Below, piece by piece: positions 7,438-13,798 of a stretch of DNA of 18,450 nt; within the stretch, counting starts at the first letter, position 1, and every line of letters begins with the position of its first letter. The stretch is from positions 1 to 18,450 of the forward strand of contig JBNJDW010000011.1 of the NCBI GenBank assembly GCA_051745265.1, written 5' to 3'. The notes below the pieces were generated by a model. The model did not search any database, was not told the origin of the DNA, and saw only the letters and a program-made list of their open reading frames with translations. Made by a program: the position numbers and the translations under genes. The stretch comes from JBNJDW01 sp051745265. Lineage in GTDB: Bacteria; Pseudomonadota; Alphaproteobacteria; Micavibrionales; CSBR16-224.

Positions 7438-8502
7438 TTACAATTCAAATCCTGCCGCCCGTAAGGGGGAGGCCATTTCGGGCTCCATAGCCGCGACGCA
7501 TTCTGCCATGCGGTCTATTTCCCTGTCGGGGAACGCGGGGCTTTCAAAAACGACGCGGTCAGGCCAGCTGCGGGCCTTGGCGCCGCTGAAAACCGTGTCA
7601 TGTGTTTTCATATAATGCAGCGCCGGGACAACATTTTCAGGTGGCATCCGGCCAATCATTATGGCGGATCCTGCGGGGCTGTGCTGGGCGTTAAAACGGG
7701 TGTCAAACCCGCCAAAATTTATCCATGCGCTTTCAAGCAGGAGCGGATTGTCCCGGGAATCATAAATCTTGGTGCTGAATTCAAAAGAGGGCCGATCACC
7801 GAGATTCATAAAAACAATTTGTGTTGAGATCTGATAATTTTGATTTGTCTGATGACTCATGCCGATCGAACAGGATGCTGTTTTGCCTTCAAGCTGTCGA
7901 GACCTGGCGCTTTTTGCCTCTAAAGTTGACTGCGGGGCATATGCGTCGCTGTAGTCTGTTTTTAATTCGGACAGGAGTTTTTCGCACTGGCCGTCCTTGT
8001 CCTGATTTTCAATGATGGATTCCGAGGTAGCCGCGGCCATCGCGTTCATTAACTGTCTTTGCATATCAATTTGAAACAGAAGATATTGGCCAAAAACGTC
8101 CTGGTCTATGAAGTCTATTTTGGCCAGTTTATCTTTAAAACCGTCCAGATTGGTTTCAAGCGCGTCAAACTTGGCCAGCGTATAATGCTGCATTTCCCGG
8201 CCATGGGTTTCGTCCAGATCAGGGGTAACCTTTTTACAGGCCTGAAATGTTTTCTGTCTGGCGGCACTTTCCATTAATGGCATATAGACGCTTGTATGAA
8301 ATTCTTCGAATTCTTCTAATTCTGCGACCTGCTCAGAAGACAGGTCATCAAGGGCGGCTTCATAATCGGCTTTGGCCTGTTCATATTCCGGGCTGATATT
8401 CAGATTAAGGCGCAGGTCTTCGCCGTCCTCAGCCCCCGCTGTATTCAGGGCGGTTATATTAAAAAGACATAATCCCAATCCGAAAAATAATAGAAATCTC
8501 AC
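7438..8502 (-). CDS. Exported protein of unknown function, helical N-half and beta-rich C-half
   Basis: 354 residues, starting with GTG at 8502-8500 behind a good AGGAG nine bases upstream. Residues 1-24 form a signal peptide with a likely cut after T-A-G-A. Residues 35-200 are strongly helical and acidic with possible coiled-coil character (E-E-F-E-E-F and D-G-F-K-D-K-L stretches). Residues 208-350 look beta-rich (Q-I-S-T-Q-I-V-F-M-N-L-G, then E-F-S-T-K-I-Y-D). Four cysteines remain after cleavage (89, 173, 211, 335), an even number that would suit two disulfides in the periplasm. I recognise no family. It lies 65 bases after the universal stress gene and 23 bases before the metallophosphoesterase, so it is probably in the same unit. 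Confidence 0.75.
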   Translation of the reverse strand: MRFLLFFGLGLCLFNITALNTAGAEDGEDLRLNLNISPEYEQAKADYEAALDDLSSEQVAELEEFEEFHTSVYMPLMESAARQKTFQACKKVTPDLDETHGREMQHYTLAKFDALETNLDGFKDKLAKIDFIDQDVFGQYLLFQIDMQRQLMNAMAAATSESIIENQDKDGQCEKLLSELKTDYSDAYAPQSTLEAKSARSRQLEGKTASCSIGMSHQTNQNYQISTQIVFMNLGDRPSFEFSTKIYDSRDNPLLLESAWINFGGFDTRFNAQHSPAGSAIMIGRMPPENVVPALHYMKTHDTVFSGAKARSWPDRVVFESPAFPDREIDRMAECVAAMEPEMASPLRAAGFEL

Positions 8503-8567
8503 CGATAATCACTCCTGCTGTTAAGTTTGAAGTGTAACCCAGGATTAAAAATGCGTATATGAAATTT

Positions 8568-9419
8568 TTATCTAAACAGTAACAGCGGGATTTTACAGGA
8601 TTTAATCAAGGCCGCCGTTGTGCTGCCAAGAAGCAGGCTGCGCATCCGCGAATGGCTGTAGGCGCCGGTGACCAGCAGGTCAATGTCATGTGTTACGACA
8701 TAGTCCGCGATGGCCTTATCGGCATGATCACATTTCTGATGGGTGATTTTAACATCAAAGCCGGCATCGCGCAGGCGTTTTTCTGTTTTGTCTGTGTTGA
8801 CGGTATCCGAAGTTTCCGCGGCCAGAAGATGACATTCAAGGCCTTTTAAAAGCGGCTGTGCGGTGATGTAATCAACTGCTTTGGTGACACTGTCTTTGCC
8901 ATCATAGGCAATCAGAAAACGTTTGATGGGCCGGACAACGGAAGAAACAACAAACAACGGTTTATGAATCGCGCGGGCTGTTTTTTCAAGATTTGCGCCC
9001 AGATATTCGGATTCAAGGTCGGCATGTTCGCCGCGCTTGCCGATAAAGACCATATCAACGTCATCTTCAAATTCCTGAATGGTATCAATCAGGCTGCCGC
9101 GGCGGTGGAGGGTGTTAACCTCTTCAATGCCGGCGGCTTTGAGAAGTTTTTCACCATGCTCGAGAATGATCCGGCCTTTTTGCTGGTCAAGGCGGCCGCG
9201 CTCTTCATCAACTTTGGCAAGATCGGCCAGTAGCCCGCTGCGCGCCCCCAGACCGATGGATCCTGTATGGTCAGAGGCCGCCGCCTGATATGCTGAATGG
9301 CGGCGCAAAACATGCAGAAGATCAATATCTGCGTTCATGCGTTTGGCGGCCCAGGCGGCGTTGGTACAGATATTATCGGCATAACCTGATCCATCAATAC
9401 AGACGAGTAGTTTTGTCAT
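8568..9419 (-). CDS. Tandem-domain universal stress protein (UspA family)
   Basis: 283 residues with two UspA folds, about 1-160 and 165-283. Domain 1 begins K-L-L-V-C-I-D-G-S and domain 2 begins R-F-L-I-A-Y-D-G-K, each giving the first strand and Asp of the nucleotide pocket. Domain 2 ends with the usual T-G-A-Y-S-H-S-R then L-L-L-G-S-T-T (251-267), near the G-2x-G-9x-G-S/T ATP-binding pattern but with Ser for the second Gly. In domain 1 the matching stretch (G-K-R-G, then Y-L-G-A-N) lacks the Ser/Thr, so it may not bind ATP. Cytoplasmic. Its AAGGAG ribosome site lies directly after the sulP stop codon, 10 bases apart, so it is translated from the sulP transcript. Universal stress genes often follow SulP transporters; a regulatory link is inferred. 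Confidence 0.92.
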   Translation of the reverse strand: MTKLLVCIDGSGYADNICTNAAWAAKRMNADIDLLHVLRRHSAYQAAASDHTGSIGLGARSGLLADLAKVDEERGRLDQQKGRIILEHGEKLLKAAGIEEVNTLHRRGSLIDTIQEFEDDVDMVFIGKRGEHADLESEYLGANLEKTARAIHKPLFVVSSVVRPIKRFLIAYDGKDSVTKAVDYITAQPLLKGLECHLLAAETSDTVNTDKTEKRLRDAGFDVKITHQKCDHADKAIADYVVTHDIDLLVTGAYSHSRMRSLLLGSTTAALIKSCKIPLLLFR

Positions 9420-9429
9420 TTTAGGCTCC

Positions 9430-10920
9430 TTAATGCTTGAGCATCAGTTCGAGGGCATCGGGTTTATCATAGGTGGCAAGCCGATCGACCATGGTTGCGC
9501 TGGCCCTGTTCAATCCGACCAGATCGACCATTGTACCCTCACGACGGAATTTTAATACCACTTTATCAAGCGCGCCGATGGCCGATAAATCCCAGAAATG
9601 GGCGTCACTGACATCAATGGTAATATGCTCGATCACTTCTTTGAAATCAAAGGCATCAACAAATTGATCGGCAGAGGCGAAAAAGACCTGTCCGTATACT
9701 TTGTAAATACGGCGGGTTTTATCTTCGGACAATGTCGATTCAATTTTGAGGAATTGCGAGACTTTTCTGGCAAAGAACAGCGCGCTCATCAGCACGCCGA
9801 CAAAAACCCCAATCGCCAGATCATGAGTGACGACCACGACGATCACCGTGGTGACCATAACAGCAGAGGAGCTTTTGGGATGGGTTTTCATGTTTTTAAT
9901 CGAGCTCCAGCTAAAGGTCCCGATCGCAACCATGATCATCACCGCGACCAGAGCCGCCATGGGAATCTGGCTGACCCAAGAGCCCAGCACCAGAATAAGA
10001 AACAATAAAAACAGCCCGGCAAACAAAGTCGATAAACGTCCGCGGCCGCCTGATTTAACGTTGATCACTGATTGGCCAATCATCGCACACCCCGCCATAC
10101 CACCAAAAAAGCCGGAGACAATATTGGCAATGCCCTGACCGGCACATTCGCGGTTTTTATTGCTGGGCGTATCGGTCAGATCATCAACAATGGTTGCGGT
10201 CATCAGCGATTCCAAAAGACCAACAGCGGTCAGTGTCAAGGCATAGGGCAGGATGATAAACAATGTGTCAAAATTAAACGGAATATCCGGCAGCAGGAAA
10301 ACCGGCAGGGTCGCGGGCAGTTTGCCCATATCACCGACAGTACGCAGATCCATACCCAGCAGCATGCTGATCGCGGTCAAAACGATAATACAGATCAGCG
10401 GTGAGGGGATGGCTTTGGTAAAACGGGGCAGGATATAAATAATCGCAAGGCCAAAGGCAACCATGGCATACATATTCAGACCCGCACCGCTGAATTCAGG
10501 CAGCTGGGCCATAAAGATCAGAATGGCCAGCGCATTGACAAAACCGGTTACGACCGAGCGTGAGACAAAACGCATTAAAACGCCGAGTCGGAACATCCCG
10601 GCCAAAATCTGCAGAATACCGGTCAGGATGGTCGCCGCCAGCAGATATTCCAGGCCGTGCTCCTTGACCAGCGTGACCATCAGCAGGGCCATAGCCCCGG
10701 TCGCAGCGGAAATCATCCCGGGCCGTCCGCCGACAAAGGCAATGACAACAGCAATACAGAAGGAGGCGTATAAGCCGACCCTGGGGTCAACACCGGCAAT
10801 GATGGAAAAGGCAATGGCCTCGGGGATCAGGGCCAGCGCCACGACCATACCGGCCAACAGGTCATTTCGGGTGTTGCTGAACCATTGTTCTTTTACATGG
10901 TTCAAGGATAAGGATCGCAT
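9430..10920 (-). CDS. SulP-family anion transporter with C-terminal STAS domain
   Basis: 496 residues from the ATG at 10920-10918. I chose this start because GGAG lies nine bases upstream; a TTG five codons earlier (10935) contains that very Shine-Dalgarno and is unlikely. About 12-14 membrane segments fill residues 20-390, including the SulP signatures P-E-A-I-A-F-S (33-39), G-G-R-P-G-M-I-S-A-A-T-G-A-M-A (64-78) and G-Q-G-I-A-N-I-V-S-G-F-F-G-G-M (261-275). A cytoplasmic STAS domain occupies about 402-485 with the I-D-V-S-D-A-H-F-W-D-L-S-A-I-G-A segment. SulP proteins carry sulfate, bicarbonate, dicarboxylates or other anions; no sulfate-assimilation or carbonic anhydrase gene is adjacent, so the substrate stays open. 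First gene of the five-gene minus-strand run. Confidence 0.93.
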   Translation of the reverse strand: MRSLSLNHVKEQWFSNTRNDLLAGMVVALALIPEAIAFSIIAGVDPRVGLYASFCIAVVIAFVGGRPGMISAATGAMALLMVTLVKEHGLEYLLAATILTGILQILAGMFRLGVLMRFVSRSVVTGFVNALAILIFMAQLPEFSGAGLNMYAMVAFGLAIIYILPRFTKAIPSPLICIIVLTAISMLLGMDLRTVGDMGKLPATLPVFLLPDIPFNFDTLFIILPYALTLTAVGLLESLMTATIVDDLTDTPSNKNRECAGQGIANIVSGFFGGMAGCAMIGQSVINVKSGGRGRLSTLFAGLFLLFLILVLGSWVSQIPMAALVAVMIMVAIGTFSWSSIKNMKTHPKSSSAVMVTTVIVVVVTHDLAIGVFVGVLMSALFFARKVSQFLKIESTLSEDKTRRIYKVYGQVFFASADQFVDAFDFKEVIEHITIDVSDAHFWDLSAIGALDKVVLKFRREGTMVDLVGLNRASATMVDRLATYDKPDALELMLKH

Positions 10921-11009
10921 TAATTTATGCTCCAACAGTCAGATTTAAATTTGGGGTGTGCTCAAAAGCGGCGTTTTAATGGACGGCGTGAAGCCAGCAT
11001 CAATCAGCT

Positions 11010-11039
11010 TTGAATGCCTTAAGTCAGGCGCACTATACG
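11010..11039 (+). promoter_or_regulatory. Candidate promoter of the alpha/beta-hydrolase gene, in the 10921-11121 divergent region
   Basis: TTGAAT (11010-11015) and TATACG (11034-11039) are 18 bases apart. A short dyad GCCT-N6-AGGC (11016-11029) lies in the spacer. A later TACAAT (11055-11060) has no -35 partner. Opposite-strand promoter elements for sulP were not convincing. Nothing else was seen in this 201-base divergent gap. Confidence 0.3.
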
Positions 11040-11121
11040 GCAATGAAAATAGATTACAATAGTAATATCGGCCTATCGGGTTTAAAATAAAAAAAGGGCA
11101 GAGAAACAGGACCGGATCAAT

Positions 11122-11976
11122 ATGAAGATTAAGAATATCCAGCTTTGGCAGGGCGGCGGAAATTTAAAAAAGGATATACCGGCAGCGCTGCTTTATATTC
11201 TTAAAATATATTTGCTGGTGGCCGCGGTGATTATTGTTTTGCAAAGATCTTTTCTGTATCAACCGATGCAGGATTGGGCGACAACACCCGATCATTATGG
11301 TGCGCAAACGGTGTCTTACCAGACCAATGATGGTATTGATCTGACCTCGTGGTATTGTCCGCCGGCGCCGGAGAGCAATAAACCGGTTCTGGTCATGTTT
11401 CATGGCAATGCCGGTAATATTTCACATCGTGCTTTTAAGCAGAAGTTTTTTTGTAACCATGGTTTTGGTTTCATGCTCGCTGAATATCGCGGTTATGGCG
11501 GTAACAAGGGATCTCCGTCAGAAACCGGGTTATACAGTGATGCCCGCGCGGCGCTTACTTGGCTGACAACGGATCAAGGCGTAGAAATATCTGAAATCAT
11601 TCTTTATGGCGAGAGCGTCGGCAGTGGCGCGGCCACCCAAATGGCATTGGAACACCAGCAGATCAAAGCCCTGATTCTGGAGGCGCCTTTTACCAGCGTT
11701 CCGGATGCCATGGGGGATGCTCTTCCCTGGTTGAAACCTTTCGGATTTATGGTTCTGGATCAATACAGCAATCAGACCAAAGCCCCGTATCTTGAGATGC
11801 CGGTTTTTATTCTGCATGGCAATCAGGACAGCGTTATTCCCGTTCATCACGGAGAAAACCTGTATGATCGGATATCCGCGCCTAAAGAGATAAAAATCTT
11901 TGACGGCGGCGGCCATAATGATCTGGTTCATCATGGCCTGCTGACAGAAATTAAACGTTATATTGACGGGCTTTAA
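11122..11976 (+). CDS. Membrane-anchored alpha/beta-hydrolase (BEM46/ABHD13-like)
   Basis: 284 residues. One N-terminal membrane segment (about 20-40) is followed by a hydrolase core. Catalytic triad: nucleophile S165 in G-E-S-V-G-S-G, D236 in H-G-N-Q-D-S-V-I-P, and H265 in G-G-G-H-N-D-L. The oxyanion-hole segment H-G-N-A-G-N is at 94-99, and E-Y-R-G-Y-G (121-126) is typical of the BEM46/YfhR-like group. These are serine hydrolases of mostly unknown substrate, in bacteria usually facing cytoplasm or periplasm from an inner-membrane anchor. The ribosome site is weak (AGGA 11 bases upstream) but no other in-frame ATG precedes the membrane segment. It is divergent from sulP and convergent with the DUF2267 gene, with a 23-base gap and no clear terminator. 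Confidence 0.9.
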   Translation: MKIKNIQLWQGGGNLKKDIPAALLYILKIYLLVAAVIIVLQRSFLYQPMQDWATTPDHYGAQTVSYQTNDGIDLTSWYCPPAPESNKPVLVMFHGNAGNISHRAFKQKFFCNHGFGFMLAEYRGYGGNKGSPSETGLYSDARAALTWLTTDQGVEISEIILYGESVGSGAATQMALEHQQIKALILEAPFTSVPDAMGDALPWLKPFGFMVLDQYSNQTKAPYLEMPVFILHGNQDSVIPVHHGENLYDRISAPKEIKIFDGGGHNDLVHHGLLTEIKRYIDGL

Positions 11977-11999
11977 TCTGTATTTGAAAGCATATGGTC

Positions 12000-12434
12000 T
12001 TAAGCCGCTCTCAGATGTGGCCAGAGTTCATCCATCTCGACAGGCAGCATGCATTGAACATGATCAATCTCACCGGAGCTGACATGTTTTGATAACAGCT
12101 CGAAGACATGGCGGGTCAAGGCGTCGGGATCAGATCGCTGACATTGACCGTTTAACCGTTCACAGACTTTGTCGTGAAATTCTTCCATATTATATTTATG
12201 CGGGGCCGAAGACGGATCCCAGCCTTCGTAATAAATGCCGCGGGCGATAATCGGTAACTGGGCGCTTAGATGCGCGGCTTCATCGGGGATCAGGCGGTCG
12301 CGTAAGGTCTGTAATACGGCACGCAAAGCGGCATAGGCCTCATCCGCGGATCTGATATCCGGTTTTTCCTGTAATTCATTCATCCAGGTCTGGAACAGGT
12401 TTATTTCCTGCTTAAGATTTCTTGAATAGGTCAT
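12000..12434 (-). CDS. DUF2267 domain protein
   Basis: 144 residues behind a strong AAGGAGG. The segment A-L-R-A-V-L-Q-T-L-R-D-R-L-I-P-D-E-A followed by L-S-A-Q-L-P (about 36-65), then R-G-I-Y-Y-E-G-W-D-P (69-78), is the DUF2267 signature. The protein is all-helical, cytoplasmic and of no established biochemical function; relatives are frequently found with stress proteins in proteobacteria. Length is normal for the family. It lies upstream of nothing on its own strand within 2 kb except the hydrolase running the other way, so it is probably a single-gene unit, with promoter elements proposed at 12460-12487. Confidence 0.85.
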   Translation of the reverse strand: MTYSRNLKQEINLFQTWMNELQEKPDIRSADEAYAALRAVLQTLRDRLIPDEAAHLSAQLPIIARGIYYEGWDPSSAPHKYNMEEFHDKVCERLNGQCQRSDPDALTRHVFELLSKHVSSGEIDHVQCMLPVEMDELWPHLRAA

Positions 12435-12459
12435 AATAGCCTCCTTGGGAAAGTATGTT

Positions 12460-12510
12460 CTTATAAAAACGCATACAGTCCTGTCCGGCAGTCAGTTCCG
12501 TATAAAAACG
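12460..12510 (-). promoter_or_regulatory. Candidate promoter and short repeats upstream of the DUF2267 gene
   Basis: On the minus strand CGGACA (12487-12482) and TATAAG (12465-12460; 5 of 6 to the -10 consensus) are 16 bases apart. A 10-base direct repeat, TATAAAAACG on the plus strand, occurs at 12462-12471, overlapping the -10, and at 12501-12510. The minus-strand flanks (AAGAAC and ACGGAAC) are also similar. The rest of 12435-12532 shows nothing further. Confidence 0.3.
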
Positions 12511-12532
12511 GGTAAGGCACTAGAGTGATTTT

Positions 12533-13564
12533 TTAAAAGGCCCATTGCCAGCCAAGGGTAAGTCGGTAATCGGTTTCAAGCTGTGGGCCGTCAAAGTTTT
12601 GATAGACCGGCATACCAAATTCAGCCGCCAGGCGGTGTCCGGTTAATTGCCCTTGCGGTGCTGTCAGGTTTAAGCCAACCAGCGCATCAACGCGTTCACC
12701 ACCGCGCAGGTCTGTACGCGCGCCTGCCGCCATCATTGGATTTAAATCATCGTCTTCACCATGGATATCGCCCCATGATTTGCCCTCCAGCCGGACGGAC
12801 AGGCTGGTATGGCGGTTAAGGTTACGGGCGACCCAGCCGGTGGCGGAAATTTCATTGCCAAGGCGGTAACCCTGATCATTTTCTCCGATACGGAGAACCA
12901 GATTACCCTGCGCCCCCCATGACCAGTCTTGCCGCTTGTGAATATAGGTAAGCCCCATTAAGGGATCAACCGTGCCGGAGCCAAGCTGCATGGGATAAGG
13001 CAGCTTTTGATTACTGCCCGCCGGCGTATCGTCGCGTTCTGTAATGCTGCCCGTTGGCAGGCTTACGCCCAGTCTGAGCAATAGTTTTTGTCGCGTACGG
13101 TGTGTCACGGCATCAGTTTCAGATTCAAATAATGTATACAGGCCGTTTAATTTTATATCGGACAGGCCTTCGGTTTTGGTTTTAAATTTGACGCCCATTC
13201 GGTTGACGCTTGTCATTGATTTCTGCACATAGGGCAGCATGCCCATCAGGGTCAGTTTATCCGTAGCACCATACATCGCACCAAACATATGCATATCCAT
13301 ATTCATCTTAAGCGGTGCGACCATGAAATCATCAAGAACCTCATCGGTGCTGATATTGCGGGTGCCGTTACGGTGATCTTTCATTTGCATGCCGCTATAC
13401 CGATATGCGGTCATCCATTCGCCCTGTTTATGGTTATGGTCGCCCATAACCCCAATCGGCGCATGATCATCGGGCAGGCTTGCCTGATCGGCCAGGGCTG
13501 GTGAGACGGCCGCAAGCATGAATACGCTATAAAGACCCAGAAAGCGGATTGTTTTTATTATCAT
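12533..13564 (-). CDS. Outer-membrane beta-barrel protein, Met/His-rich, of the 'transporter' family
   Basis: 343 residues. A signal peptide (1-25, cut after P-A-L-A) is followed by alternating amphipathic strands and the sequence ends L-T-L-G-W-Q-W-A-F, a C-terminal aromatic signal for outer-membrane insertion. The mature N-terminus is rich in Met and His (D-H-A-P-I-G-V-M-G-D-H-N-H at 33-45; later M-N-M-D-M-H-M at 87-93). The segments L-P-T-G-S-I, D-D-T-P-A-G-S-N-Q-K-L-P-Y-P-M-Q-L-G-S-G-T and N-P-M-M match a conserved outer-membrane group usually annotated only as 'transporter', which I recall near heavy-metal or copper genes. A metal role is therefore plausible but inferred, as no metal gene adjoins it here. 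Ribosome site AGGAAAG. Divergent from the tandem GGDEF gene. Confidence 0.8.
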   Translation of the reverse strand: MIIKTIRFLGLYSVFMLAAVSPALADQASLPDDHAPIGVMGDHNHKQGEWMTAYRYSGMQMKDHRNGTRNISTDEVLDDFMVAPLKMNMDMHMFGAMYGATDKLTLMGMLPYVQKSMTSVNRMGVKFKTKTEGLSDIKLNGLYTLFESETDAVTHRTRQKLLLRLGVSLPTGSITERDDTPAGSNQKLPYPMQLGSGTVDPLMGLTYIHKRQDWSWGAQGNLVLRIGENDQGYRLGNEISATGWVARNLNRHTSLSVRLEGKSWGDIHGEDDDLNPMMAAGARTDLRGGERVDALVGLNLTAPQGQLTGHRLAAEFGMPVYQNFDGPQLETDYRLTLGWQWAF

Positions 13565-13640
13565 TCTTTAATCTTTCCTGTTTTCAAGGAGGTTGGCTGA
13601 CACAGGCAATATTAATAAATATTCTGCTGAGAAATAGCAA

Positions 13641-13659
13641 TCTGTATAATTGGTACAGA
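13641..13659. promoter_or_regulatory. Dyad TCTGTA-N7-TACAGA, candidate operator in a divergent promoter region
   Basis: A perfect 6-base inverted repeat with a 7-base spacer lies between the outer-membrane barrel gene (minus) and the tandem GGDEF gene (plus). It overlaps a perfect plus-strand TATAAT (13645-13650) and a minus-strand TATACA, so a bound regulator could affect either direction. The half-site spacing (CTGT-N9-ACAG) differs from the enterobacterial LexA box (N8) and the alphaproteobacterial GAAC/GTTC types. The regulator is unknown. Confidence 0.4.
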
Positions 13660-13798
13660 CGTGCAAGCTATTTAGAGCAAGCCAGAACTGTGATTGAAAA
13701 ACAATAATATTGCTATATGTTTAGTTTTCCTTAGACACTTTGTTATATAATAAATGCATTCATTGCCCGAGGCAACAGGCAAAAAGGTCGCTAATAAT

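Noticed and set aside
10921..10935. Longer SulP start at the TTG at 10935
   Set aside because: The TTG overlaps the GGAG that serves the ATG at 10920 and has no Shine-Dalgarno of its own.
10463..10948. 161-codon open frame on the plus strand
   Set aside because: It is antisense to the SulP membrane region; Thr/Pro/Arg-rich composition reflects reverse reading of hydrophobic codons.
13641..13659. LexA (SOS) box
   Set aside because: CTGT and ACAG are separated by nine bases rather than eight, and the alphaproteobacterial GAAC/GTTC-type box is absent.
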